Shown here in pieces: positions 25,820 to 34,937 of a DNA stretch of 64,000 bases. The notes under the pieces were generated by a model that did no database searches, had not been told where the DNA came from, and saw only the letters and a program-made list of their open reading frames with translations. This stretch comes from Gemmiger formicilis (GTDB lineage Bacteria; Bacillota; Clostridia; Oscillospirales; Ruminococcaceae), in the NCBI RefSeq assembly GCF_900167555.1, contig NZ_FUYF01000010.1, positions 1 to 64,000 of the forward strand. The letters run 5' to 3'. Every line of letters starts with the position of its first letter. Within the stretch, counting starts at the first letter, position 1. The translations under genes and the position numbers were made by a program.

Positions 25820-25908
25820 ATTATACCAGATTTTATGGTAGAATAAAAGTACCTATCCACGAAAAGTGTGATTTTTTCGCCCAAAACAGAAAAAACGGAG
25901 ATTGACCC

Positions 25909-26670
25909 ATGATGACGATACGCGAATATGCCCGCCCCGCCACGCTGGAGGAGGCATGGCAGCTGAACCAGAAAAAGCCCAACCGCGTGCTGGGCGGTAT
26001 GCTCTGGCTCAAGATGGAAAAGATCAATGTCGGCACGGCCATCGACCTGTCGGCCTTGGGGCTGGATACGATCGAGGAGACTGACACCGAGATCATCATC
26101 GGCGCTATGGCAACGCTGCGCGATCTGGAAACGAACGCCGCCCTGAATGCCTACACCGCGGGGGCTGTGCGGGAGGCTGTGCGCCACATTGTCGGCGTAC
26201 AGTTCCGCAACTGCGCCACGGTGGGCGGCAGCATCTATGGCCGGTTCGGCTTTTCCGATGTGCTGACGCTGTTTTTAGCGCTGGACTGCGAGGTCGAGCT
26301 GTACAGGGCGGGCCGGATGCCGCTGGCGCAGTTTGCCGCGATGCCCTATGACCGCGATATTCTGACCCACATCTGCCTGCGCAAGACGCCGGGGCTGAAG
26401 GTGCAGTACCAGTCGGTGCGCGCGACCCAGACCGATTTCCCGATCCTGACCTGTGCGGCTGCCCGCACGGCGCAGGGGCAGTACCGCTTTGCCATCGGCG
26501 CGCGCCCGATGAAGGCCGTGCTTGTCACGCCGGACTGCGACCCGGCGCAGATGCCCGCCGCCGTGCAGGCAGCCGTCAAGACCGGCAGCAACCTGCGCGG
26601 CAGTGCCGAGTACCGCACCCACCTGACCGGTGTGCTGGTCCGGCGTGCCGTGGCCGCGCTGGAAAATTGA
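25909..26670 (+). CDS. Molybdenum hydroxylase FAD-binding subunit
   Basis: 253 residues, CoxM/XdhB-type: N-terminal FAD_binding_5 domain (ARPATLEEAW; GGMLWLKMEK replaces the usual GGTDL-type loop; RNCATVGGSI around residue 104) and C-terminal CO_deh_flav_C part. It relays electrons from the Fe-S subunit to FAD. The GGML variant loop and short length are typical of gut Clostridial purine/xanthine-dehydrogenase-like enzymes, not confirmed here. First gene of the rightward three-subunit operon. Confidence 0.88.
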   Translation: MMTIREYARPATLEEAWQLNQKKPNRVLGGMLWLKMEKINVGTAIDLSALGLDTIEETDTEIIIGAMATLRDLETNAALNAYTAGAVREAVRHIVGVQFRNCATVGGSIYGRFGFSDVLTLFLALDCEVELYRAGRMPLAQFAAMPYDRDILTHICLRKTPGLKVQYQSVRATQTDFPILTCAAARTAQGQYRFAIGARPMKAVLVTPDCDPAQMPAAVQAAVKTGSNLRGSAEYRTHLTGVLVRRAVAALEN

Positions 26671-26682
26671 CGGAGGTATACC

Positions 26683-27153
26683 ATGCAGATCACATTTACC
26701 TTAAATCATAAAAAAGTCACCGCCGAAATCGCGGCTGACACCGTGCTGCTGGACCTTGTGCGCAGCCTCGGCTGCAAGAGCGTCAAGCGCGGCTGCGAGA
26801 CCGCCAACTGCGGCCTTTGCACGGTCTTTCTCGATGAAAAGCCGGTGCTGTCCTGCTCGGTGCTGGCGGCGCGGGTCAACGGACGCAGCGTCACCACGCT
26901 GGAGGGGCTGCAGGAGGAGGCTGCCGAGTTCGGCGCCTTTATCGCCGATCAGGGTGCGGAGCAGTGCGGCTTCTGCAACCCGGGCTTTATTATGAACGCG
27001 CTGGCGCTTTTCCGGGAAAACCCCGACCCCGGCGAGGACGAGATCAAGGAGTATCTGGCCGGCAACCTCTGCCGCTGCTCCGGCTATGAGGGCCAGCTGC
27101 GGGGCATTTTGAACTTTTTAGCGTGGAAAAAGGGGAAGGAGGCTGCCCAATGA
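26683..27153 (+). CDS. Molybdenum hydroxylase [2Fe-2S] subunit
   Basis: 156 residues. Plant-ferredoxin-type cluster from CETANCGLC and CSVLA at about 46-67, and a second cluster in QCGFCNPGF and CRCSGYEGQ at about 97-135: eight conserved Cys as expected for XdhC/CoxS. RBS GGAGG precedes the ATG. It overlaps the large-subunit start by four bases (ATGA). Confidence 0.93.
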   Translation: MQITFTLNHKKVTAEIAADTVLLDLVRSLGCKSVKRGCETANCGLCTVFLDEKPVLSCSVLAARVNGRSVTTLEGLQEEAAEFGAFIADQGAEQCGFCNPGFIMNALALFRENPDPGEDEIKEYLAGNLCRCSGYEGQLRGILNFLAWKKGKEAAQ

Positions 27154-29426
27154 AAACCGTGAACCAATCCATGCGCAAAAAGGACGCTATGCAGCTTGTG
27201 ACCGGCCAGCCCGTCTACATGGATGATGTCATCCCGCAGGACTGCCTGATCGTAAAGCTGCTGCGCTCCCCCCATGCCAACGCTATCGTGCAGGAAATCG
27301 ACACGAGCCGTGCCCTGCTGGTGCCGGGCATCGAGGCAATCTACACATGGAAGGATGTGGACCAGCAGGGCCGCCGCTACACCCAGGCGGGCCAGACCTA
27401 CCCCGAGCCGAGCCCCTATGACCGGCTTGTCATCGACCGCCATGTCCGCTTTGCGGGGGATGTTGTCGCGATTTTGGCCGGCAAGGATGAAAAATGCGTC
27501 GATAAGGCGATGAAGCTCATCAAGGTCCGGTATGAGGTTCTGCCCGCCGTGCTGGACTACCACACGGCACTGGACAACCCCGTCCTTGTCCACCCGGAGG
27601 AAAACTGGGAGTCGCTGGCACCGGTCGGGGCCGACAACAAGCGCAACCTGTGCGCCCACGATGAGAGCGGGGCGGGCGATATTGAGGCGGTGCTGGCGGG
27701 GTGCGATGTCGTCATCGACCATACATACCACACCCGCGCCTGCCAGCAGGCCATGATGGAGACCTTCCGCACCTACTGCAGCATAGATGCCTACGGGCGG
27801 CTGAATGTCCTCAGCTCGACCCAGATCGTTTTCCACTGCCGCCGGATCCTGGCCAATGCGCTGCACATCCCCAAGTCGATGATCCGGGTGGCCAAGCCCC
27901 GCATCGGCGGCGGCTTCGGCGCCAAGCAGACCTCGGTCTGCGAGGTCTACCCCGCCTTTGTGACATGGAAAACCAAAAAGCCCAGCAAGATCATCTTCAG
28001 CCGGTACGAGAGCCAGATCGCCTCCACCCCGCGCCATGAGATGGAGCTGCATGTCCGCCTCGGTGCGACAAAGGACGGCATCGTCAGGGGCATCGACCTC
28101 TACACCCTGTCCAACACCGGTGCTTACGGCGAGCATGGGCCTACAACGGTGGGCCTGTCCGGCCACAAATCCATCCCGCTCTACGGCAAGGCCGAGGCAT
28201 TCCGCTTTGTCAGCGATGTCGTCTACACGAACCACATGTCCGCGGGCGCTTACCGCGGCTACGGTGCGACTCAGGGCCTGTTTGCGGTGGAGTCCGCCGT
28301 CAATGAGCTGGCCGACAAGCTGGGCATCGACCCGTTTGTGATCCGCCAGCGCAACATCGTCCATGAGGGCGATGTGATGCCCGCCTACTACGGGCAGGTC
28401 AACACCAGCTGCGCGCTGGACCGCTGCCTGCAGGCCGTGCATGACAACATCGGCTGGGACGAAAAATACCCCGTGCGCGACATGGGCAACGGCAAGGTGC
28501 GCGCCGTGGGCATGGGCATGGCGATGCAGGGCTCCGGCATTACGAGTGTGGATGTGGGCAGCGCCAGCCTGAAGATCAACGATGACGGGTTCTATACCCT
28601 CTCAATTGGTGCAGCCGACATGGGCACCGGCTGCGACACGATTCTGGCGCAGATCGCCGCCGAGGTGCTGGACTGCCCGCTCGACAATGTGACGGTCCTC
28701 GGCGCGGACACCGATTCCTCGCCCTACGATTCCGGCTCCTACGCATCCAGCACGACCTATGTCACCGGCAAGGCGGTTGAGCAGTGCGCCGAGCAGCTCA
28801 AGCAGAAGATCTGTCAGGTCGGCGCGGGGCTGCTGGGCCTTGATGAGCGTGCAGTCGTCTTTGCGGGCGATGCCGTGACAAGCGAGGACGGCACGCAGCG
28901 CGCCACGCTGGCGCAGATCGCCGCAGCCTCCCAGTGCGGCAGCAATACGGCGCTGGAGGCAGTTGTGACCCACAGCTCGGAAATCTCGCCCCCGCCGTTC
29001 ATGGTGGGCGCAGCCGAGGTCGAGGTCGATCTGGAAACCGGCGAGGCGCAGGTCATCCGCTATGAGGCAGCCGTTGACTGCGGCACACCGGTCAACCCGA
29101 ACCTTGCGCGGGTGCAGGCCGAGGGCGGCATCCTGCAGGGCATCGGTATGGCGCTGACCGAAAATGTCACCTACGATGACCGCGGCATGCCGCAGGAAAA
29201 CTCGCTGATGCAGTACAAGATCCCGGCGCGCAACGACATCGGGCATATCCATGTCGTATTTGAGAGCAGCTACGAGGGCACCGGCCCCTTCGGTGCCAAG
29301 AGCATCGGCGAGGTGGTCATCAACACCCCGCTGCCTGCCGTGGCCGATGCGATCTACCACGCCACCCACAAGCGGTTCTATGAGCTGCCCATCACCCGCG
29401 AGCAGATCGCGCTGGCCGGGCAGTAA
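27150..29426 (+). CDS. Molybdenum hydroxylase large (Moco-binding) subunit
   Basis: 758 residues, xanthine-dehydrogenase/aldehyde-oxidase family. Ald_Xan_dh_C domain at about 15-125, then the Moco domain with GGGFGAKQ (about 255), AYRGYGATQ and the C-terminal GAKSIGEV, whose Glu is the catalytic base in the family. The ATG at 27150 with AAGGAGG 8 bases upstream is chosen over an in-frame Met at 27123. It oxidises an N-heterocycle or aldehyde at the Mo centre; purines are likely but the substrate pocket was not resolved. The MobA-like gene nearby supports a cytosine-dinucleotide form of the cofactor. Confidence 0.9.
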   Translation: MKTVNQSMRKKDAMQLVTGQPVYMDDVIPQDCLIVKLLRSPHANAIVQEIDTSRALLVPGIEAIYTWKDVDQQGRRYTQAGQTYPEPSPYDRLVIDRHVRFAGDVVAILAGKDEKCVDKAMKLIKVRYEVLPAVLDYHTALDNPVLVHPEENWESLAPVGADNKRNLCAHDESGAGDIEAVLAGCDVVIDHTYHTRACQQAMMETFRTYCSIDAYGRLNVLSSTQIVFHCRRILANALHIPKSMIRVAKPRIGGGFGAKQTSVCEVYPAFVTWKTKKPSKIIFSRYESQIASTPRHEMELHVRLGATKDGIVRGIDLYTLSNTGAYGEHGPTTVGLSGHKSIPLYGKAEAFRFVSDVVYTNHMSAGAYRGYGATQGLFAVESAVNELADKLGIDPFVIRQRNIVHEGDVMPAYYGQVNTSCALDRCLQAVHDNIGWDEKYPVRDMGNGKVRAVGMGMAMQGSGITSVDVGSASLKINDDGFYTLSIGAADMGTGCDTILAQIAAEVLDCPLDNVTVLGADTDSSPYDSGSYASSTTYVTGKAVEQCAEQLKQKICQVGAGLLGLDERAVVFAGDAVTSEDGTQRATLAQIAAASQCGSNTALEAVVTHSSEISPPPFMVGAAEVEVDLETGEAQVIRYEAAVDCGTPVNPNLARVQAEGGILQGIGMALTENVTYDDRGMPQENSLMQYKIPARNDIGHIHVVFESSYEGTGPFGAKSIGEVVINTPLPAVADAIYHATHKRFYELPITREQIALAGQ

Positions 29427-29464
29427 AAGGCAGGGAACGGCGAAAAAGACCCTCTGCGGGGGAT

Positions 29465-29508
29465 AAAAAAATTGCAAGCCGGCAGATCGCCGGCTTGCAA
29501 TTTTTTTT
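29465..29508. terminator. Bidirectional terminator
   Basis: AAAAAATTGCAAGCCGGC / GCCGGCTTGCAATTTTTT: an 18-base perfect stem with flanking A and T runs on both strands, downstream of the hydroxylase operon and facing the XRE-cupin gene. Confidence 0.85.
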
Positions 29509-29526
29509 CAGGCTGCAAAAAACTCT

Positions 29527-29605
29527 TGTAGGGGCGGGCATTGCTCGTCCGTGCCCGTTTGTCTGTGAAAAACCTTCCCGGAAAACGCGCTGCTGCGCCA
29601 AGCCG
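29527..29605 (-). repeat. Palindromic repeat family B, truncated copy
   Basis: It starts TGTAGGGGCGGGCATTGCTC and matches the complement of the element at 40290-40394 for about 75 bases (shared GTGCCCGTT and CTGCGCCAAG segments), then diverges. One terminal inverted repeat is missing. Confidence 0.65.
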
Positions 29606-29615
29606 GTGCGAAGAT

Positions 29616-30206
29616 TCAGGTTTCGCCACCGCGGTTAAAACTGCGCCGGTTGTTGGGGAACCAAATGGCAGGGGTGAACACAGCCAGCCCCACCGCTGTG
29701 ATATCCCCGGGGTTGGAAACGATGTGGGGCAGGTTGGACTGTACCACAGTGGTGTCTCCGGCGTTCAGGCGGGTAGTCTTGGACTCCACCAGTACATCCA
29801 GCTGCCCCTGTTCCAGCAGCAGGATTTCCTCACTGGGATGGATCACCGGCAGGTCGCCGTCCTTGCAGTGGGGTTCCAGCTCAAAGCGTATGACCAACGA
29901 CTGAGGTACAAAATTTCCGTTGGGCATGGGCGTAAGCAGATGATACCGTACATTGGAATTGGGCTGGGAGAGGATCAACATATCCGCCTGACGGGTTGTC
30001 AGGCCGGTGCTGCTCTCACCTCCCATAAACAGATAGGTGGGGATGTCCAGAGCGGCGCTGAGTTTGCGCAGGGTGGACAGGGAAGGGTCGGTGAGATCGC
30101 GCTCGATTTGGGAGATATACCCGATGGACAAACCAGTCTTTTCGGCCAGTTCCTTGAGGGTGATTCCCCGCTTTTTCCGGATATTTCGAACATGTTCGCC
30201 CAGCAT
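29616..30206 (-). CDS. XRE-cupin transcriptional regulator
   Basis: 196 residues: N-terminal HTH_3 (IRKKRGITLKELAEKTGLSIGYISQIERDLTDPSLSTL, residues 8-46) and a C-terminal cupin_2 domain (about 110-185; HPSEEILLLEQGQLDVL and NAGDTTVVQSNLPH). RBS GGGAGGT precedes the ATG. Divergent from the dipeptide epimerase operon, so it probably controls it through a small ligand bound in the cupin barrel. Confidence 0.9.
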   Translation of the reverse strand: MLGEHVRNIRKKRGITLKELAEKTGLSIGYISQIERDLTDPSLSTLRKLSAALDIPTYLFMGGESSTGLTTRQADMLILSQPNSNVRYHLLTPMPNGNFVPQSLVIRFELEPHCKDGDLPVIHPSEEILLLEQGQLDVLVESKTTRLNAGDTTVVQSNLPHIVSNPGDITAVGLAVFTPAIWFPNNRRSFNRGGET

Positions 30207-30234
30207 AAGACCTCCCGCTTTTTCGTAAAAAAAT

Positions 30235-30274
30235 TTATTTACAGTATATCACAAAATGCTCTGTACGTAAATAA
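30235..30274 (-). promoter_or_regulatory. Promoter and inverted repeat of the XRE-cupin gene
   Basis: On the minus strand TTTACG (30266-30271), 17 bases, TATACT (30243-30248). TTATTTAC (30235-30242) and GTAAATAA (30267-30274) form a perfect inverted repeat flanking the -10. ACAAAATGCTCTG (30251-30263) recurs as ACAAAATGTTCTG at 30342-30354, upstream of the divergent promoter, a candidate shared regulator site. Confidence 0.5.
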
Positions 30275-30381
30275 GCAAGAAAAAATTCGATATTTATAAA
30301 ATTTTTTACTAAAGAAAATTAGATGATTTCTTGATTATCTTACAAAATGTTCTGAAAAGTGTGAAAAAAGCAGAAAAACTC

Positions 30382-30430
30382 TTGACAAAAATTTTAGAAA
30401 TAGTAAAATTTATAAAAAATTGTAAATTTT
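30382..30430 (+). promoter_or_regulatory. Promoter of the dipeptide epimerase operon
   Basis: TTGACA (30382-30387), 16 bases, TAAAAT (30404-30409). The inverted repeat AAAATTTA (30405-30412) / TAAATTTT (30423-30430) overlaps the -10 and start site and may be an operator. Confidence 0.6.
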
Positions 30431-30458
30431 ATAAAAATTATTGTGCAGGAGGAACCCT

Positions 30459-31532
30459 ATGAAAATCACAGACGTAAAGGTAGAAACCATCCGTATCCCC
30501 ATGAAAAAGCCCTTCCGTATTGCTTTTGCGGTACAGGATCATTCGCTGAATGTGCTGGTGAAGATCTCCACCGACGAAGGTCTGTGGGGCATCGGTGAGG
30601 CCGCGCCCTTTGAACCGGTAACCGGCGAGAGCGCAGCCACCGTTCTGGAAGCGCTGAAACTGTTCCGCACCGGATTGATCGGCATGGACCCGCTCGATGT
30701 TGAGGGCATCCACAGGATGATGGACCGTCTGCTGTCAGGCAACACCTCGGCAAAGGCCGCGGTGGATATTGCCCTGTACGACATAAAGGGCAAACTGATG
30801 GGTCAGCCTCTGTACAAGGTGCTGGGCGGCAGCGTGAACCAGATCGTCACGGACATGACGGTGGGCATTGACACACCGGAAGCCATGGCCGCCGAAGCCC
30901 GGGAACGGGTGGAAAAGGATGGCTTCACCATTCTGAAAATCAAGGCCGGCATCAACCCGAGCGAGGATATTCAGGCATTGACCCTGATCCGTCAGGCGGT
31001 GGGCCCCAACATCCGCCTGCGTGTGGACGCCAACCAGGGTTACACGGTCAGCGATGCGGTGCGCACCCTGAAAGCCTTTGAAGAGTTGGGCGTGGAAGCG
31101 GTGGAACAGTGCCTGCCCAGCTGGGATCTGGACGGTATGCGCTTTGTGCGTTCCAAGGTGGACTTGCAGGTCATGCTGGATGAGTCGGTCCACACCCCCA
31201 TCGACGCAGCAAAGGCCTGCAAGATCGATGCTGCAGACATTATCAACATCAAACTGATGAAGTGCGGCGGCCTGTACCCGGCGGAAAAGATCAACGCCAT
31301 TGCCGAGGCAAACCATGTACAGTGCATGGTGGGCTGCATGCTGGAGACCAAGGTGGCCATTGCTGCCGGTGTGAGCCTGGTTGCCGCCAAGCAGAACATC
31401 ACCGAGGCGGACTGCGACAGCTTTATGTACGCCGTGGACCCCGAGATGGGTATGCCCGGCGGTTTTGCCGTGAATGGCGGCGTCTACACCCTGTCCGACA
31501 AGCCGGGCCTTGGCATCGATATTGATTTTTAA
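30459..31532 (+). CDS. Dipeptide epimerase (enolase superfamily)
   Basis: 357 residues of the muconate-lactonizing/L-Ala-D/L-Glu epimerase subgroup. Catalytic LKIKAG (KxK lysines, about 163), metal ligands in RVDANQGY, VEQCLP and MLDESVH, and the opposing lysine in IKLMKCGG (about 268) are all present. It inverts the C-terminal residue of a dipeptide. RBS AGGAGG precedes the ATG; an earlier in-frame start is rejected. Co-transcribed with a DUF819 carrier and a peptidase, so it belongs to a dipeptide or cell-wall peptide route; specificity cannot be read from motifs. Confidence 0.88.
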   Translation: MKITDVKVETIRIPMKKPFRIAFAVQDHSLNVLVKISTDEGLWGIGEAAPFEPVTGESAATVLEALKLFRTGLIGMDPLDVEGIHRMMDRLLSGNTSAKAAVDIALYDIKGKLMGQPLYKVLGGSVNQIVTDMTVGIDTPEAMAAEARERVEKDGFTILKIKAGINPSEDIQALTLIRQAVGPNIRLRVDANQGYTVSDAVRTLKAFEELGVEAVEQCLPSWDLDGMRFVRSKVDLQVMLDESVHTPIDAAKACKIDAADIINIKLMKCGGLYPAEKINAIAEANHVQCMVGCMLETKVAIAAGVSLVAAKQNITEADCDSFMYAVDPEMGMPGGFAVNGGVYTLSDKPGLGIDIDF

Positions 31533-31567
31533 GCGGGACCCCGCAGAGAGGTATAGAGAGGTATATT

Positions 31568-32737
31568 ATGGCGAATACGATTTTTTCCTCCGAAGGCGCG
31601 CTCCTGTTCATCATGGTCGCCACGGTTGCACTGGGATTCTGGCTGCAGCGGTTCAAGGTGTTCAAAACGCTGGGCCCGGCCCTGACGGTTATCGTCATGG
31701 GCATCGTGATGTCCAACCTGCGGATCGTGCCTACCTCCAGCCCTACCTATGATGCCATCAGCAGCTACTGCGTGCCGTTGTCCGTTTCCATCTGCCTGCT
31801 GAGCCTGGACCTGAAACAGATGCGCAAATTATCCAAGGAACCGATCATTGCGTTGGCCTCGGCCATATTCAGCGTCTGCGTGGCAGCTTTGGTGTTCGGC
31901 ATACTGTTCGCCAACAAAATCGACGAGGGCTGGAAGGTGGCCGGTATGTTCGTGGGCACCTACACCGGCGGCAGTTCCAACCTGACCGCCATCGCTGTAG
32001 GCCTGGATGCCAGCAAGAACACCATCGCCTCGGCCAATGCCGCCGACTATGTGGTGGGCATCCCCACGCTGATCCTGATGTTTGCTACCCCCGCCCTGTA
32101 CAAGAGTTCCAAATGGCTGAAAAAGCTGTGGCCCTATGATATGAGCGAGTCGGAGCTGCTGGGGGATGGCAACCACGAGGAACTGATGGCCTCCAAGGAA
32201 TGGTCCATCCAGGAAATCGCCTGGTTGCTGGCCATCGGCTTTGGCACCGTGTGGGCTGCCACCAGCATCTCCTCGATGGTATTCGGAGCAGGGTTCCGCA
32301 GTGCAGGCCGCATCCTGCTCATCACCACCTTCTCCATCATCCTGGCACAGGTGCCGGCCGTCCGCAAGCTGCGCGGCAACTTTGACCTGGGCCTTTTCGT
32401 AGCGGTGCTGTTCCTGGTGACCATCGGCTTTGCGGTGGACCTGAAGCAGTTCTTCGGATCTACCTTCTACATCACCCTGTTCTGCTTCTGTGTCATCGCC
32501 TGTTCCATTCTGCTGCACCTGCTCATCACCCGGCTGCTGAAAGTCCGTTTTGAGTATGTGCTGCTGTCCATCGTGGGCTGTATCTCGGATGGCCCCACCG
32601 CCGCCCTCATCGCCTCCAGCGCCCAGTGGAAGACCCTTATCAACATCGGCTTGCTCATGGGCGTACTGGCCGGTGCCCTGGGCAACTATGTGGGCATCGG
32701 TGTAGCCTATGCCATCCGTGCTTTCATCGGCGCCTAA
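31568..32737 (+). CDS. DUF819 (YjcL-type) membrane carrier
   Basis: 389 residues, about ten hydrophobic segments. GTYTGGSSNLTAIAVGLDAS (about 136) and the second-half counterpart GCISDGPTAALIASSAQW are hallmark motifs of DUF819/YjcL proteins. RBS AGAGAGGTA lies before the ATG. Members often neighbour dipeptide epimerases, as here, suggesting transport of the epimerase substrate or product; direct function is not established. Confidence 0.85.
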   Translation: MANTIFSSEGALLFIMVATVALGFWLQRFKVFKTLGPALTVIVMGIVMSNLRIVPTSSPTYDAISSYCVPLSVSICLLSLDLKQMRKLSKEPIIALASAIFSVCVAALVFGILFANKIDEGWKVAGMFVGTYTGGSSNLTAIAVGLDASKNTIASANAADYVVGIPTLILMFATPALYKSSKWLKKLWPYDMSESELLGDGNHEELMASKEWSIQEIAWLLAIGFGTVWAATSISSMVFGAGFRSAGRILLITTFSIILAQVPAVRKLRGNFDLGLFVAVLFLVTIGFAVDLKQFFGSTFYITLFCFCVIACSILLHLLITRLLKVRFEYVLLSIVGCISDGPTAALIASSAQWKTLINIGLLMGVLAGALGNYVGIGVAYAIRAFIGA

Positions 32738-32759
32738 ACGGAAAACGGGAGAAACGGAA

Positions 32760-34841
32760 ATGCGTAATTTTGACTTATATGTTTCAGGCATCCTGTACGG
32801 CAGACTGCGGCTGGGCGACGGCACACCCCAGATCCGGAAACTGGACGTGCATACCGGCGCGCTGCTGGACTGGCAGGACCTGACTGAACAGGACCGGGAT
32901 TTTTACCGTTTCTTTGTGAAGATGGACTTTGCCGCCCTGGGGCAGAACCTGTCCCAGTACGAGACGGGTCTGCATGGCACCGGGGAAGTTTCCCTGTGCG
33001 GCGAGCGCTACACCAGCGAAGACGGCTGCAGCTACCTGCAGCGGGATGTAAAATTCCCCAACAACAAACAGATGAAGGACGGGCGGCTGATCGCCGTCAC
33101 CTGCCCTGCCCGGGAGATGGTCACGGTGCTGGTGGAACCCGGTGCCGAGGAGGAGACCATCCTGCGCCTGTGGCGCTCGACCTGGCCGGAGGAACAGTTG
33201 TTCCCGGTAGAACATGCGCAGACCTTCCCGGTGCCCATGCGGGACGGGGTACATCTTTCCACCAACGTATACCTGCCTAAAAACTGCAGTACCCCGGTGC
33301 CCGCAGTGCTGGTACGCACCCCCTACGGCAAAGAGGACGGCTGTGAGATATACTACCGTTACGTCCAGCGCGGCTACGCGGTGGTAGTACAGGATGTGCG
33401 CGGCAGAAACGCCAGTGAAGGCGAATGGCTGCCCAACTACCACGAGGTGGAGGACGGCGACGATACTCTGAACTGGATCGCCGCCCAGCCATGGTGCAGC
33501 GGACGCATCGGTATGGTGGGCGGGTCCTACCTGGGTTATGTACAGTGGGCAGCCGCTGCCAGCGGCAACCCCCACCTGAAAGCTCTGATCAGCGTAGTCT
33601 GCGCGGGCAGCGCCTTTGTGGATCTGCCCCGGCGGGGTGGGTCTTTCACCTCGGGCATGCTGGCCTGGGCCTTTGCGGTGTCTCAGAAAACCTTCCACCC
33701 TGAGCTGATGGAACGCGATGACTGGGAGAAAGTGCTGAACATCCGCCCCCTGACCGACCTGTCGAAAAAGGCTCTGGGGTACGATGTGCCCTTCATCACA
33801 CGGTGGCTGGAACCCAGTGACTACAACGATTTCTGGCGTATGTCCAACTGGCAGGAACGCTCCGTCAGGGCGCAGATCCCGGCGCTGATTCAGTCCGGCT
33901 GGTTTGACGACAACGGCATGGGTACCACCGAAGCCCTGGAACTGGTCCATGACTTCCCTCGGGGCATGCGCAAGGTCATTCTGGGACCCTGGCAGCACAG
34001 CGGCAACAGTAAGTACGACATGCACGGGGTATCCTTCGGCAGCCAGGCGCTGCGCTTTGATCTGGACTGGCTGTATTTCCGCTGGTTTGAGCATCACCTC
34101 AAGGAAGTGGACAACGGCATCGACCAGACTGCCCCGGTAGAATACTACACCCTGGGCCAGGAGGTATGGAAGACCGCCGAAAACTGGCCAGTGCCCGAGA
34201 CCCGGGTCACCCACTTGTATCTGGATAGTGACGGCCATGCCAACACCTCTGCCGGGGACGGGCGGCTGACTTTTGCCAAGCCGGAGCGGGAGAACTGCGA
34301 CGGTTACGCCTATGACCCCGAAAATCCGTCCCAGCACATCATCGATATGTCGGAGAACGAGATCGAAGTGCCGGAGGACTACACCCGGGAGGAACTGCGT
34401 CAGGACCTGCTGTGCTACACCTCCCCTGTGCTGAAGGAAGACCTGGTTCTGACCGGTGATATGACGGCGGAGTTGTATATTTCTTCTGACGCGCCGGATA
34501 CCGACTTTGTGGTGCGTGTTACCGACGTGGATGAGAACGGCCGGTCCATCAAGCTGGCGGATGGCCTGCTCAGCGCCCGATACCGTAATGGCTTTGCCCG
34601 GTCGGAGTTTTTGCAGGAAGGCGAGATCGTCTGCCTGAAGATCCGCACCACCAAGTTGTCCAATTGCTTCCGGAAAGGCCACCGCATCCGGGTGACTGTC
34701 ACCTCCAGCGCCAAGAATTTCATCTTCCCCAACAGCAACACCCGGGAAGGTTTTGCTTCCGCCCGGACCGTGGTGGCCCATAACCGGGTATACCACGGTG
34801 GGCTGCACGCCTCCCGCCTGACGGTGCGGGTGGAACCCTAA
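32760..34841 (+). CDS. CocE/NonD hydrolase, X-Pro dipeptidyl-peptidase-like
   Basis: 693 residues of the S15 family. After an N-terminal extension (about 1-165) comes an alpha/beta-hydrolase core with nucleophile Ser in GMVGGSYLGYVQ (about 258), Asp in SGWFDDNG (about 383) and His in GPWQHSGN (about 418), then the C-terminal jelly-roll PepX_C domain (from about 520). No signal peptide, so cytoplasmic. Start ATG at 32760, 22 bases after the carrier stop. It probably cleaves peptides or an acyl-amino compound taken up by the DUF819 carrier before epimerisation. Exact substrate unknown. Confidence 0.85.
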   Translation: MRNFDLYVSGILYGRLRLGDGTPQIRKLDVHTGALLDWQDLTEQDRDFYRFFVKMDFAALGQNLSQYETGLHGTGEVSLCGERYTSEDGCSYLQRDVKFPNNKQMKDGRLIAVTCPAREMVTVLVEPGAEEETILRLWRSTWPEEQLFPVEHAQTFPVPMRDGVHLSTNVYLPKNCSTPVPAVLVRTPYGKEDGCEIYYRYVQRGYAVVVQDVRGRNASEGEWLPNYHEVEDGDDTLNWIAAQPWCSGRIGMVGGSYLGYVQWAAAASGNPHLKALISVVCAGSAFVDLPRRGGSFTSGMLAWAFAVSQKTFHPELMERDDWEKVLNIRPLTDLSKKALGYDVPFITRWLEPSDYNDFWRMSNWQERSVRAQIPALIQSGWFDDNGMGTTEALELVHDFPRGMRKVILGPWQHSGNSKYDMHGVSFGSQALRFDLDWLYFRWFEHHLKEVDNGIDQTAPVEYYTLGQEVWKTAENWPVPETRVTHLYLDSDGHANTSAGDGRLTFAKPERENCDGYAYDPENPSQHIIDMSENEIEVPEDYTREELRQDLLCYTSPVLKEDLVLTGDMTAELYISSDAPDTDFVVRVTDVDENGRSIKLADGLLSARYRNGFARSEFLQEGEIVCLKIRTTKLSNCFRKGHRIRVTVTSSAKNFIFPNSNTREGFASARTVVAHNRVYHGGLHASRLTVRVEP

Positions 34842-34899
34842 GCGGATTGCCCTCCCTGTCAGCGGAAGCGAACAGATCACATTCTGCTCCGCAACCATC

Positions 34900-34932
34900 A
34901 AGCCTCGGCCAGAAAAGGCCGGGGCTTTTTTG
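34900..34932 (+). terminator. Terminator of the epimerase/peptidase operon
   Basis: AAGCCTCGGCC, AGAAAA loop, GGCCGGGGCTT followed by a run of T. Confidence 0.8.
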
Positions 34933-34937
34933 GTTCC

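Noticed and set aside
25763-25908. Moco or tungsten-cofactor riboswitch before the molybdenum genes
   Set aside because: The divergent gap is only about 150 bases and lacks the needed paired elements; a ModE-like operator explains the palindrome better.
30207-30458. Possible riboswitch in the AT-rich leader before the epimerase gene
   Set aside because: Only promoter boxes and inverted repeats are visible; the transcribed leader is about 40 bases, too short for a known class.
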